Positions 44,231-52,861 are shown, numbered from the stretch's first letter. The stretch is DNA of 64,000 nt from Larkinella punicea (GCF_003334855.1 NZ_QOWE01000030.1:42229-106228); one strand, 5' to 3'. Numbers and translations: made by a program. The notes: generated by a model from the letters alone, not told the origin.

Positions 44231-45178
44231 ATGAAAAACCTCCTGGGCATTGTCTTCGTTCTTGTCTGCACTCTTTCGGCCCAAAGCCAAACGCTGTCTT
44301 TTGCCTTCAAAGACTACCTGACACTACCCCGGAGCCGCAACCTCCACAATATTTCCGGGATGGAGTATATTTCCGGACGACAGGAATGGCAGTTGGCCGA
44401 AGACCGGGGAGCCTACCACCTTTTCAAAACGATTCACCAGCTTTCCGACTGGGTCTGCGAGCCTGATTCGAGCTTTCAAACGGGTCTTTTCCTCGAAGCC
44501 GTGCGGTATGATCCGGCCCTGGACACGTATTTTTTTGCCGTCGAAAATGAACAGGAATCCTACGTCGGTTTTAAACGGCATTCGCTCCCGCAGCCGGGCG
44601 ATTCCATCCAGCGACTGACCTTGCCCCATCTCATGCCTATGCCCAAAAAAAACAAAGGCATTGAAGGACTGGCCGTAACGCCCCAGTATCTGTGGATTGC
44701 ACCCGAAGCCGGTTCGCGGGAAGAAGCCCGGGTCGACAATCCGCTGATTCATTTTTACCGGTATAAAAAAAGCAACGGCTCGGTGGTGTTCGACGCCGAG
44801 TTCAGTTACGAGATCGACCGGAATGTCTGCCCGAGCGACTCCAACGAAGCCCTCGGCGGGGTGTCGGAGATTATTTCCGTTCCGGGCGACGAAACCCGGC
44901 TGCTGGTGCTGGAACGCTGTTACGAGAAGACGACGAAGACCGTCACGGTGAAACTCTACGAAGCGCAGGTGGACGAAGCCCGTCGGCAACTCCTCAAACG
45001 GAAAGAAAAACCGGCTTTCGATTTCAACGGGCGGAACGGTTTTCGACCCGACAACCTGGAGAGCATGGCCTGGGGCGAAGACGTCGATGGCCGGAAAATT
45101 CTGGTGGTGATGTCCGACGACAATACCGGTAAAAACCAGTGGACCCAGGTTGTTTTGCTCGAAATGCAGCCCAACTGA
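44231..45178 (+). CDS. Secreted esterase-like phytase-family protein
   Basis: 315 residues from an ATG before a good signal peptide (MKNLLGIVFVLVCTLSAQSQ). A TTG at 44204 would add 9 residues without improving the signal. The mature part matches the 'esterase-like activity of phytase' family: LHNISGMEYISGRQEWQLAEDRGAYHLF at the start, then KGIEGLAVTPQYLWIAPEAG, R-NVCPSDSNEALGGVSEIISVPG and DNLESMAWGEDVDGRKILVVMSDDN, a beta-propeller pattern. The substrate is unknown. It starts 54 nt after the histidine kinase stop and could be co-transcribed with it. Confidence 0.85.
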   Translation: MKNLLGIVFVLVCTLSAQSQTLSFAFKDYLTLPRSRNLHNISGMEYISGRQEWQLAEDRGAYHLFKTIHQLSDWVCEPDSSFQTGLFLEAVRYDPALDTYFFAVENEQESYVGFKRHSLPQPGDSIQRLTLPHLMPMPKKNKGIEGLAVTPQYLWIAPEAGSREEARVDNPLIHFYRYKKSNGSVVFDAEFSYEIDRNVCPSDSNEALGGVSEIISVPGDETRLLVLERCYEKTTKTVTVKLYEAQVDEARRQLLKRKEKPAFDFNGRNGFRPDNLESMAWGEDVDGRKILVVMSDDNTGKNQWTQVVLLEMQPN

Positions 45179-45337
45179 CTTTTTAGTAAGCGGCATCGAG
45201 TTCTCCTCTATTTTTTCTACCCTAATGGGCTCCAAAACACGCTTGCTCTCAGCGGTTTAGCCGTACGCCTACGCCTGTTGTAGTCAAAAAGCCTGCCATT
45301 ATTTATTTGTTACCACTGCGTAAAAAGCAGTAAATTG

Positions 45338-45369
45338 TTTGGACTTTTTAGCAAACGGTTCTATTTTTA
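45338..45369 (+). promoter_or_regulatory. Promoter-like boxes before the NlpC/P60 gene
   Basis: TTTG (45338-45341), a 20-nt spacer and TATTTTTA (45362-45369) match the TTTG/TAnnTTTG consensus with one change. The boxes lie 31 nt before the ATG at 45401. Confidence 0.5.
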
Positions 45370-45400
45370 GAAATCGAAACTTGACTTGACCTACTAATTT

Positions 45401-45934
45401 ATGATTAGAAAAGTGCTCCTGACGGCGCTTTGCGTTGTCTCGTTTGGCATTGCTCAAGCCCATAGCCCGCTAAAACGAATCGTTAAAAAACATTCGACAA
45501 AACCACCAGTCGTCGCAGACTCAACTTCTTTTTACGAGCGGATTCCCCTGGTTCACGACATTCTCGGCTACGCCAAAAAATACATTTCTTCGCGGTATCG
45601 CTCCGGCGGTTCGTCCCCCCGCGGCTTCGATTGTTCCGGCTTCACCCGGTTTTGTTTCAGTAAATTTGGGATTACCTTACCGCATTCCAGTGCCGCTCAG
45701 GGCAACGTCGGCGTCAAAATTGATCAGGATGTAGCCCGCCCCGGCGACCTCATTTTCTTCAAAGGCCACAGTTCGCGCGACCGTCACATCGGGCACGTCG
45801 GCATGATTGTCGAGATTGTGGGCGACCGCATCAAGTTCATCCATTCGGCCTGGAACGGTGGCGTGCGTTACGACTGGCTGCACGCCAGCTACTACCAGCA
45901 ACGGTACGTCGGCATCCGGCGGGTGGTTGGCTAG
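45401..45934 (+). CDS. NlpC/P60-family cell-wall hydrolase
   Basis: Secreted or periplasmic cysteine peptidase of 177 residues, probably cutting gamma-D-glutamyl-diaminopimelate bonds of peptidoglycan. Signal peptide at 1-20 (MIRKVLLTALCVVSFGIAQA). The catalytic domain covers about 52-177: Cys78 in RGFDCSGF, His132 in HIGHVGMIV and His148 in FIHSAWNGGV. The P-HSSAAQ and RPGDLIFF segments are family landmarks. Its stop overlaps the facing argB stop in a shared CTAG (45931-45934). A promoter-like pair lies just upstream. Confidence 0.93.
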   Translation: MIRKVLLTALCVVSFGIAQAHSPLKRIVKKHSTKPPVVADSTSFYERIPLVHDILGYAKKYISSRYRSGGSSPRGFDCSGFTRFCFSKFGITLPHSSAAQGNVGVKIDQDVARPGDLIFFKGHSSRDRHIGHVGMIVEIVGDRIKFIHSAWNGGVRYDWLHASYYQQRYVGIRRVVG

Positions 45935-46728
45935 GCAGGAACGCCCAAACGCAAAACCGTGCCGACACCACTCCCGCTCACGGCTTCGGCCACCTGGTTG
46001 GCGTGGCAGATAATGACGCGTTTCACCCCCTTTTCCACCGCTTTGAAGGCGTTGTCCAACTTGGGAATCATGCCCTTGTTGATGACTCCCTGGCTTTTGT
46101 AGTCGGCGTAGCTTTCGGGCGTTAGTTCGGTAATCACGCTGTCGTCGTTGTCCGGATCGGATAAAACCCCCTTTTTTTCGAAGCAATACACCAGCGTCAC
46201 CTCGTTGCGAATCACCATATCCACCGCAATCGCCGATGCCATGGTGTCGGCATTCGTATTCAGCAAACTTCCGGTGCGGTCGTAGGTCAGGGGCGCAAAA
46301 ACCGGGGTCAGATTCTGCCGGACAAAATACTGGATCTGGCCGGAGTTGACCTCTTCAATATCGCCAACAAAACCGTAGTCGATGGCCCCAACCGCCCGCT
46401 TTTTCGAAAGCACGGTATTGGCATCCGCGCCGGTCAACCCGATGGCATCGACGCCAAGGGCCTGTAACTTCGCCACAATCTGCTTGTTGACCAGTCCGCC
46501 ATACACCATCGTTACGACATCGAGCATCGGCTGGTCCGTAATCCGGCGACCCTCGACCATCGTGGTCGAAATACCCAGCTTTTCGGCGACCTGCGTCGCA
46601 ATTTTTCCGCCCCCGTGGATGAGAATTTTGTGCCCGTGAATCCCGCGAAACGAAGCGAGAAAATGGGTCAGCGCATCGGGATTGTCGATGACGTTTCCGC
46701 CTATTTTAATGATTGTCAGACTGTTCAT
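45931..46728 (-). CDS. argB: Acetylglutamate (acylglutamate) kinase
   Basis: Second step of arginine synthesis: phosphorylates N-acylglutamate using ATP. The 265-residue protein of the amino-acid kinase family has IKIGGNVID at the N-terminus (Lys8), ILIHGGGK near 35-42, the R-x-TD substrate region (VEGRRITDQPML) and GMIPKLDNAFKAVEKGVKRVIICHA near the end. The start ATG overlaps the argF' stop in ATGA, so translation is coupled; a longer frame to 46770 is not needed. If the carbamoyltransferase uses succinyl-ornithine, this kinase would act on N-succinylglutamate. The 3' end overlaps the convergent NlpC gene by 4 nt. Confidence 0.95.
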   Translation of the reverse strand: MNSLTIIKIGGNVIDNPDALTHFLASFRGIHGHKILIHGGGKIATQVAEKLGISTTMVEGRRITDQPMLDVVTMVYGGLVNKQIVAKLQALGVDAIGLTGADANTVLSKKRAVGAIDYGFVGDIEEVNSGQIQYFVRQNLTPVFAPLTYDRTGSLLNTNADTMASAIAVDMVIRNEVTLVYCFEKKGVLSDPDNDDSVITELTPESYADYKSQGVINKGMIPKLDNAFKAVEKGVKRVIICHANQVAEAVSGSGVGTVLRLGVPA

Positions 46729-47672
46729 AATCCTTGCAATACGCCTTTCAATACCGCCTGCGCCGACCATTCCCGGTTGGCGGCCTGTTCGATCACGAGC
46801 GATTGCGGGCTGTCCAGCACCTCATCCGTTACTTTCATGTTGCGCCGAACCGGCAGGCAGTGCATGAATTTACCGTTGTCGGTCAGCTTCATTTTATCCA
46901 TGGTCACCATCCACGACGCATCCTGGGTCAACACCTGTCCATATTGCTGGTAGGAGGACCAGTTTTTGCCGTAGATAAAATCGGCGCCTTCAAAGGCTTC
47001 GTCCTGGTTGTAGGATACGCGGGCGTTGCCGACAAACTCCGGCGCCAGGTCGTAGCCTTCGGGATGCGTCACCACAAACTCGGCGTCCGTGTGGTTGATC
47101 CACTCGCAAAACGAGTTGGCCACGGCCTGCGGAAGCGGTTTGAAATGCGGGAGCCACGTCAACACGATTTTAGGACGTTTCCGGACTTTGAACTCTTCGA
47201 TAGTGATGCAGTCGGCCAGGGATTGCAGCGGATGGCGCGTGGCCGATTCGAGATTGATGATCGGAACACCAGCGTATTTTTTGAACTGGTTCATCACCAC
47301 TTCCCGGTAATCCTGTTCGCGGTCTTTCAGGCCGGCAAAGGCCCGAACGGCCACAATGTCGCAATATTTCCCGACCACCGCAGCCGCTTCCTTCACGTGT
47401 TCGGCTTTGTCGCCGTCCATGACGGTTCCTTCCTCCATCTCCAGCCCCCAGCTATCCTGCCCCACGTTCATCATGATCACGTTCATGCCGAGGTTCTGAG
47501 CGGCTTTTTGGGTGCTCATGCGGGTCCGTAAACTGGAATTGAAGAAGATCAGGCCAATCGTTTTGTTGTGGCCCAGCGACTGATCGGCAAAAGGATTCTG
47601 TTTGGCATTCAATCCCTCCTGAATGAGGGTATTCAAATCGGTTACGTCGTCGTACGCTAAAAAATTGGTCAT
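46725..47672 (-). CDS. N-acyl-ornithine carbamoyltransferase (ArgF' type)
   Basis: Transfers a carbamoyl group to N-acetyl- or N-succinyl-ornithine in the arginine route used by Bacteroidota and xanthomonads. 315 residues with the carbamoyl-phosphate site FNSSLRTRMSTQKAAQNLG (residues 44-62), TVMDGDKAEH near 83-92, INLESATRHPLQSLADC, and HCLPVRRNMKVTDEVLDS near the C-terminus. The HCLP and STRT-like (SLRTR) motifs are those of the family. The residue I take to decide acyl specificity is Ala90 (DGDKAEH). It sits between argD and argB and overlaps argB by 4 nt. Confidence 0.94.
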   Translation of the reverse strand: MTNFLAYDDVTDLNTLIQEGLNAKQNPFADQSLGHNKTIGLIFFNSSLRTRMSTQKAAQNLGMNVIMMNVGQDSWGLEMEEGTVMDGDKAEHVKEAAAVVGKYCDIVAVRAFAGLKDREQDYREVVMNQFKKYAGVPIINLESATRHPLQSLADCITIEEFKVRKRPKIVLTWLPHFKPLPQAVANSFCEWINHTDAEFVVTHPEGYDLAPEFVGNARVSYNQDEAFEGADFIYGKNWSSYQQYGQVLTQDASWMVTMDKMKLTDNGKFMHCLPVRRNMKVTDEVLDSPQSLVIEQAANREWSAQAVLKGVLQGL

Positions 47673-47700
47673 TTCTAGTAGCAGAGTCAGGTTTAAGCGG

Positions 47701-48828
47701 TTAAGAAACTACGCGCACTTCTTTGCTCAATGCTTCCAGAAATACATCGACTTCCTCGCGGCCCAGCGCCAGCGAAGGCAGCAGGCGAATGGTGTTTTTT
47801 CCCGCAACGCCCGTAAAAATGCGGTGTTCGAACAGCAACGAATTCCGCAATGATTCGACCGGGAAATCATACTCGATTCCGATCATCAGACCCCGGCCCC
47901 GCAGGTCTTTGTAACCGCCAATCTGCCGAACGCCGTCCATGATGTATTCGCCGATTTGGGCAGCATTTTCGATCAAATTCTCTTCCTGCATGATGTCCAA
48001 AACCGCAATGCCCGCCGTACAGGCCAGGTGGTTGCCGCCGAAGGTGGTTCCGAGCAAACCGTAGGTTGCTTTGAATTTTGGCGAAATCAGCACCCCGCCA
48101 ATCGGAAAACCGTTGCCCATGCCCTTCGCCATCGTGATCAGATCAGGCGTGATGCCGCTGAACTGGTGGGAGAAGAACTTGCCCGAACGACCATAACCGC
48201 ACTGAACCGCGTCCAGGATCAAAATGGCACCAGTTTCGTCACACTTCTGACGCAGGGCTTGCAGAAACGCATCGGAAGCGACCTGAATCCCGCCAACGCC
48301 CTGAATGCCTTCGATGATGACAGCACAGGTTTCGTCGGTAATACCGCTCTGAGCCGCTTCGATGTCGTTGAACGGCAGGAACGTAACGTGTTCATTATAA
48401 TTAATGGGGGCCACGATGGACGGGTTATCCGTAGCCGCTACGGCTCCGGCGGTCCGGCCGTGGAACGACTTTTTGAAAGCCACCACGTTTTTACGACCCG
48501 TATGGAACGACGCCAGTTTCAGGGCATTCTCGTTGGCTTCGGCCCCGGAATTGCACAAAAACAGCGCATAATCCGGGTAGCCCGACAGGGTGCCCAGTTT
48601 TTCCGACAATTCTTCCTGCTGCCGAATCCGTACCGAATTGGAATAGAACGAAATCCGGTTCAACTGCTCCGTCAACGCCCTGACGTATTTGGGATGGGTA
48701 TGGCCGACTGAAATAACCGCGTGACCACCGTATAAGTCGAGATAACGATCCCCCTTGGTGTCCCATAAATAGCTGCCCTGCGCCCGAATGGGTTCGATGT
48801 CGTAGAGCGGATAGACGTTGAAAAGCAT
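47701..48828 (-). CDS. argD: Acetyl/succinylornithine aminotransferase
   Basis: Class III PLP-dependent aminotransferase making N-acyl-ornithine from the semialdehyde. 375 residues, a normal length. Landmarks: LDLYGGHAVISVGHTHP near 31-46, NSGAEANENALKLA near 93-106, SFHGRT, and Asp206 in ILDAVQCGYGRSG. The Schiff-base lysine is Lys235 in ITMAKGMGNGFPIGG. In most relatives the Asp-x-x-Gln motif reads DEVQ; here it is DAVQ. The gene opens the argD-argF'-argB unit, with 28 nt to the next gene. A terminator of the preceding gene lies upstream. Confidence 0.95.
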   Translation of the reverse strand: MLFNVYPLYDIEPIRAQGSYLWDTKGDRYLDLYGGHAVISVGHTHPKYVRALTEQLNRISFYSNSVRIRQQEELSEKLGTLSGYPDYALFLCNSGAEANENALKLASFHTGRKNVVAFKKSFHGRTAGAVAATDNPSIVAPINYNEHVTFLPFNDIEAAQSGITDETCAVIIEGIQGVGGIQVASDAFLQALRQKCDETGAILILDAVQCGYGRSGKFFSHQFSGITPDLITMAKGMGNGFPIGGVLISPKFKATYGLLGTTFGGNHLACTAGIAVLDIMQEENLIENAAQIGEYIMDGVRQIGGYKDLRGRGLMIGIEYDFPVESLRNSLLFEHRIFTGVAGKNTIRLLPSLALGREEVDVFLEALSKEVRVVS

Positions 48829-48923
48829 TTTGAAACTGGATTAAGCGAATTACTAATTTCAGGTACTTGATTTTCAGCCTGCAATTTTACGCATTCTGAT
48901 GATAAATCGTTGCTAAAAATGTA

Positions 48924-48949
48924 AAAAGCAGGCCTGACTGCCTGCTTTT
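48924..48949 (-). terminator. Terminator after the 48976-50187 gene
   Basis: Arms AAAAGCAGGC (48924-48933) and its complement (48940-48949) around a 6-nt loop, followed by T-rich DNA on the minus strand. It lies 26 nt after the stop of the unknown-function gene. Confidence 0.75.
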
Positions 48950-48975
48950 GATAACCATCAATGGCGGACAGAGGT

Positions 48976-50187
48976 TCAAAGTCGGCCGGTTGGTCGTTTA
49001 CCGGTCTCCAGAACCGCCACCTGATCGGGCGAAAAGGGGGCTTCGTACAGAGCCGCCGATTCGTGGTAGCAGCGGAAAAGGTCGGCAATGAAATGAATCC
49101 GCTCGGGCAGATCGGCCCAGTCGCGCGCGCCGGTTTCCAGCAAGCTGTTGGCTGTGGGGTCGATTTGCAGCAGCAGCGTTTGCAAATCCGCATTGGTAAT
49201 CAGCCGGAGCGAGGCCGGAAAGTCCACCAGCAAATCGCGGCCCAGCCGCAGGCGCACATTGGGCGGAAAGGACATCGTCATCAGTTGTTCGGTCACCACC
49301 AGCCGAATTTGCTGGTGGATGGCCGCGACCAGCGATTCGATGGCGCGGTCCAGGGGGGCAATCTGGCCGATGGTTTCCAGAAAAAACAACCGCATTCGGC
49401 CCAGCACACTGCCCGCCGGAAACACCAGTTCCATCAGGCGGTTTTTCAGCACCGCCGGATCAATGGGAGCCATGTTGAGCGATTCGGCAATTTCGGGTTG
49501 CAAACGGGTTTGTTCATGAAACCCGATCTGGAGATTCGCCAGCAACCGGAGTTCGGCCTGTTGCTTCGGATCATTTTCAAACCAGGACTGGTAATACGAC
49601 GTAAAAGCCTGCCGAAGGTATTGCTGCCCCTCGGGTGGGTTGCCGGGCCGAAGTTCCCGTAAAAACTGTTCGAGATGAGCCGGATTGTAAACCGGATCAG
49701 GCTGGCAAATCGCTATAAACCGCGCAAACTCGCGCCCGATTTCAATGAACACCTTCCGGTTTCCCCGGCTCACGGCCTCGCTCGCCCGGTTGAGCGCGGT
49801 CATGACGACGGTGTTCCAGATAAGGGTGCGAATGGCGTCCGGTTTCTGTTTGGCCCCCAGTTGCCGCACCAGACCAATGATTTTCTGAATGGCCTCACCG
49901 GCTTCCGACTGAATGCGTAAACGGGCTTCCAGTTCCCGAACCACATCCTCCCGGCGGATGGTTTGACCGGCCTGTTTCGAAGCCCAGGTGGCGTAGGTAC
50001 ACCAGTTGGCTCCTGCGCCGGAGCGTTCGGCAAAAACCGACGAAAGTTCGTGGTAACACTGCGTAATCTGCAGGTTGCGAACCACCGGGTCGCTTAGGGC
50101 GGCAATCCGTTCGACATCGGCGACCGTGGGCATGCGTCTGGTGCGTAAAGGGGTGTGGTGAATTGCGGGTTCCGACATGACTTCCAT
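48976..50187 (-). CDS. Cytoplasmic protein of unknown function
   Basis: 403 residues from the ATG at 50187, no signal or membrane segment, largely helical. Recognisable blocks are RNLQITQCYHELSSVFAERSGAGANWCTYATWASKQAGQTIRREDV near 40-85, FIEIGREFARFIA near 148 and a C-terminal FIADLFRCYHESAALYEAPFSPDQVAVLETGKRP. The N-terminal helical block and the C-terminal CYHE repeat (YHELS..F near the start, YHES..LYE near the end) suggest two related helical modules. I have no family to name. The frame extends upstream to a GTG at 50223; ATGs at 50187 and 50178 are both plausible. Single gene with its own terminator. Confidence 0.8.
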   Translation of the reverse strand: MEVMSEPAIHHTPLRTRRMPTVADVERIAALSDPVVRNLQITQCYHELSSVFAERSGAGANWCTYATWASKQAGQTIRREDVVRELEARLRIQSEAGEAIQKIIGLVRQLGAKQKPDAIRTLIWNTVVMTALNRASEAVSRGNRKVFIEIGREFARFIAICQPDPVYNPAHLEQFLRELRPGNPPEGQQYLRQAFTSYYQSWFENDPKQQAELRLLANLQIGFHEQTRLQPEIAESLNMAPIDPAVLKNRLMELVFPAGSVLGRMRLFFLETIGQIAPLDRAIESLVAAIHQQIRLVVTEQLMTMSFPPNVRLRLGRDLLVDFPASLRLITNADLQTLLLQIDPTANSLLETGARDWADLPERIHFIADLFRCYHESAALYEAPFSPDQVAVLETGKRPTGRL

Positions 50188-50297
50188 CCGTAGATATGGG
50201 GCTAAAGGTATCGCAAACCCCACAAAACCAGTCGGGTGATTTATTTATCGGTCATCCGGCATTTATGCTTTTTCCGTTCCGGTTGCCATAAAATGAA

Positions 50298-50327
50298 AAG
50301 CGGTATCAGGTTTCCCCCATACCGCTT
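50298..50327 (-). terminator. Hairpin after the second alpha/beta hydrolase gene
   Basis: Arms AAGCGGTAT (50298-50306) and its complement (50319-50327) with a 12-nt loop, then TTTTCATTTTAT-type sequence on the minus strand. It lies 21 nt after the hydrolase stop. Confidence 0.65.
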
Positions 50328-50348
50328 CGGATTCATTCAATCGTGTCG

Positions 50349-51080
50349 TTACAAACCAGCCGCGAAGTCCCGGATGGCCGTTATCACGTCGTCCGGACTT
50401 TCGATCATGCCCAGATGACCGGCATTTTCCAGGACAACGGTTTTCGCATTGGGAACCGCGGTGAACAATTCCCGGCTTTTTTCAATCGGTACGATCTGAT
50501 CCTGCTGCCCCGCCATAATCAATACCGGAAAAGCGGCCGCTTTCAAAACCGCCGTCCGATCGGGGCGCGAAGCCATGGCCTTCACCCCCGCAATGAGGGC
50601 TTCTGCCGGGAGTGTCGAATACTGCTGTACGGACTGTTGCACCACATCCGTATGGTTTTTGCTGAATGTTTCCCCGAACATTTTAGGAACGGTTTGGGCG
50701 ATAAAAGGTGCTGAACCGTTGGCCTGCATGGTGTCGACGGCTTTCTGCCGGGCTTGTTTCTTGGCTTCATCGTCGGCAAAAGCCGTTGAATTGAGCAACA
50801 CCAGACCGCTAACCCGTTCCGGATGCTGTTCGGCAAAAGCCAGTGCAATGTAGCCCCCCATCGAATGTCCAACCAGTACGCACGATTCGATTTCCGACGA
50901 TTGCAGAAGACTAAACAGGTCCTCGGCGTAAGCATCCATCGATTCGTGGCGGGTTTGTTCCGAAAAATCGGGTTTTATAATGCGGTAGTGGGTAGTCAGC
51001 TCGTCATAGATTGCGTTCCAGATGGCCGCATCGACGCCGTGGCCGTGAATCAATACAATAACCGGTTTCTCACTCATCAT
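50349..51080 (-). CDS. Alpha/beta-fold hydrolase
   Basis: 243-residue cytoplasmic hydrolase with a complete triad: Ser73 in GHSMGG, Asp194 in AGQQDQIV and His222 in NAGHLGMIE. The N-terminal VIVLIHGHGVDAAIWN gives the oxyanion loop. It is compact, with a short lid (about 105-165), like 3-oxoadipate enol-lactonase or non-haem haloperoxidase relatives. The real substrate cannot be read. It is not closely similar to the hydrolase at 35350. Single gene with a hairpin downstream. Confidence 0.9.
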   Translation of the reverse strand: MMSEKPVIVLIHGHGVDAAIWNAIYDELTTHYRIIKPDFSEQTRHESMDAYAEDLFSLLQSSEIESCVLVGHSMGGYIALAFAEQHPERVSGLVLLNSTAFADDEAKKQARQKAVDTMQANGSAPFIAQTVPKMFGETFSKNHTDVVQQSVQQYSTLPAEALIAGVKAMASRPDRTAVLKAAAFPVLIMAGQQDQIVPIEKSRELFTAVPNAKTVVLENAGHLGMIESPDDVITAIRDFAAGL

Positions 51081-51209
51081 TCCATTGCTTTTAAGGTGTG
51101 TACAGATAGTAACCGGGAAGTCTGAAAACAGTTTGGCGCAGTAGCCAACCCGGAAGTCGATTACTACGCCAAAATTGTTTGTGTTTAAGACTGAATCGGG
51201 TGCGATTCG

Positions 51210-51857
51210 CTACGCTTGGGCGAGCACGTCCACCAGAATCAGCACCAGACCGGCAATCAGTGCTAAAAGACCAAGCAACGACAAGACCGGAATTCCCAAA
51301 ATAACTAAAATCAAACCAACCACGCCGAGAATAACACCCGCCCGGAGCGTCCGGCTCATGGCTTTTGCTTCGTCCGGTGCCAGCGAATTTTTGATTTTCT
51401 TGTCGATTTTCTTCATCATCATCCGCTCCGCCAGATTCATTTTGTGCGTCGTGGTCAATGCTGAAGCCGATGCTTTTGTGGTCGTGGTAGCGGCTTTGGC
51501 ACTTGCTTCCGCCAGCATGGTTTGAACGCGGGCCATCCGCTTCTCCAGCTTTTTGTTACCAGCCAGTTTATTATCATTACGAGCAACGGTTTCCTGGAGC
51601 TTCTGCTCAACGTTTTTCAGCGCTGCCGCCGTAGTCAGGGGTATTGCCTGCTCAGCGGGCGTCAGGGCCGGGGTTTCTACCGCTGCCACCGCTACGTCTT
51701 CCGCCGGGGTCGGTGTGGCCTGAACCGCAGGAACTTCCTGACGGCTGCCAAAGCGTTCGACCGGCATTTTCTGATAGGTAGCATAGGGACGGCTACAGGC
51801 ACTCAACAAAGCTGAAGAAAGCAGTGCATACACTGCCAGTTTGGAAAATGTTCTCAT
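51210..51857 (-). CDS. Lipoprotein with C-terminal membrane hairpin (twin 1)
   Basis: 215 residues. SPII signal (MRTFSKLAVYALLSSALLSAC) followed by SRPYATYQKMPVERFGSRQ, a stretch nearly identical to that in the next upstream gene. Residues about 45-150 are Ala/Thr/Val-rich and partly coiled coil. Then comes a basic KKIDKKIKNSL segment and two C-terminal hydrophobic segments (about 172-212: VILGVVGLILVILGIPVLSLL and GLLALIAGLVLILVDVLA). A lipid anchor at one end with a Gly/Leu-rich hairpin at the other is unusual. The family is not recognised. A longer frame to 51932 has no signal. It follows its paralogue by about 220 nt. Confidence 0.83.
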   Translation of the reverse strand: MRTFSKLAVYALLSSALLSACSRPYATYQKMPVERFGSRQEVPAVQATPTPAEDVAVAAVETPALTPAEQAIPLTTAAALKNVEQKLQETVARNDNKLAGNKKLEKRMARVQTMLAEASAKAATTTTKASASALTTTHKMNLAERMMMKKIDKKIKNSLAPDEAKAMSRTLRAGVILGVVGLILVILGIPVLSLLGLLALIAGLVLILVDVLAQA

Positions 51858-52039
51858 GAAATGTAAAATGGAGATTAGATGAGTAATGTGTATTCGTTGT
51901 AACTGGGGGCAAAAAAGCAGAATGATTAGCATCCCTGCAAAACTTGACTCTACTTTTTACAAAAAAGTCTACAGGCAAACGGGTAAATTTATTTACCGCA
52001 CTTAAAAACGGTCATTTCACGCCAGAATGGCGGAAATGC

Positions 52040-52070
52040 AACGCGCCCGGTTCTTGAAACCGGGCGCGTT
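52040..52070 (-). terminator. 13-bp GC-rich hairpin between the twin lipoprotein genes
   Basis: Arms AACGCGCCCGGTT (52040-52052) and its complement (52058-52070) around a 5-nt loop, 11 nt after the stop of twin 2. The T-run on the minus strand is weak, but the stem is strong. Confidence 0.6.
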
Positions 52071-52081
52071 TATACGTTCCG

Positions 52082-52726
52082 TCAGACGATCAATCCGACC
52101 AGTAACAACACCAACCCGACGACCAGCAGGGTGATTCCGATTGCATTGGAAGTCGTGGCCAGGTATAAAATCAAACCAATCAGAGCAACAATGGCGCCCA
52201 CGGTCACGATGACGTTGACGGCTTTGGGTGCATTGGGATTATTGGGAGCAAGCGTTTTCTTGATTTTTTTATCGACATTTTTCAACATCAAGCGTTCGGC
52301 CAGATTGGGCTTCTTGGCCACACCGGCTTTGCGGGCCTCCATGGCTGTTTGCGTGGTTTCTGCTCCCAGCATTTTCTGGATGCGGGCCATGCTTTTCTGT
52401 AGCTTATTGCTCGTTACCTTATTGGTGCTGCTGGCTACGACCTGATCAACTGCCGCTTTGGCTTTTGCTACATCCGCTGACGGTGTGTTGACGACGGCTA
52501 CCTGTGGACTGGCAGCAATGGGTTGAGAAAGCGAAGGAGAACTTACTGCCTCCGGAGGGGTTGTCGCCAGAACCGTTTCAGTGGGCACAGCTACCGGGGT
52601 TTGGGTTTTCCGGCTGCCATAATGCTCGACGGGCATTTTCTGGTAGGTGGCATACGGGCGGCTGCAGGCACTGAATAAAACCGTGGCGATCAACGCGTAA
52701 ATCACGTTTCGGGAAGAAGTTTTCAT
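52082..52726 (-). CDS. Lipoprotein with C-terminal membrane hairpin (twin 2)
   Basis: 214 residues, paralogue of the 51210-51857 gene. SPII signal (MKTSSRNVIYALIATVLFSAC), then the same SRPYATYQKMPVEHYGSRK start, a Thr/Val/Ala/Pro-rich low-complexity middle, a basic segment (ERLMLKNVDKKIKKTLAP near 145-162) and two C-terminal hydrophobic segments (VIVTVGAIVALIGLILYLA and IGITLLVVGLVLLLVGLIV). The strong conservation is at both ends (anchor region and helical hairpin), whereas the middle has drifted. Function unknown; an envelope or stress role is a guess. Confidence 0.83.
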   Translation of the reverse strand: MKTSSRNVIYALIATVLFSACSRPYATYQKMPVEHYGSRKTQTPVAVPTETVLATTPPEAVSSPSLSQPIAASPQVAVVNTPSADVAKAKAAVDQVVASSTNKVTSNKLQKSMARIQKMLGAETTQTAMEARKAGVAKKPNLAERLMLKNVDKKIKKTLAPNNPNAPKAVNVIVTVGAIVALIGLILYLATTSNAIGITLLVVGLVLLLVGLIV

Positions 52727-52807
52727 ACGGGTATAATTGAGGTTTTAATGAAGCATGATGGTTGCTTCGTATCCAAAACTTCCCAAAACCGTATTTGTTC
52801 TGTTTCC

Positions 52808-52858
52808 CAAAAAAAATCTGACGGACTGGAACCGGGTCTATTCCGGTTCCAGTCCGTC
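52808..52858 (-). terminator. Strong Rho-independent terminator of clpX
   Basis: A 16-bp stem (52820-52835 and 52843-52858) with a 7-nt loop is followed on the minus strand by a run of T (52809-52817 region). It begins 3 nt after the clpX stop. Confidence 0.9.
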
Positions 52859-52861
52859 GGG

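Noticed and set aside
44324..45235. 303-codon minus-strand frame opposite the phytase-like gene
   Set aside because: No recognisable sequence; the plus-strand frame has a signal peptide and family motifs.
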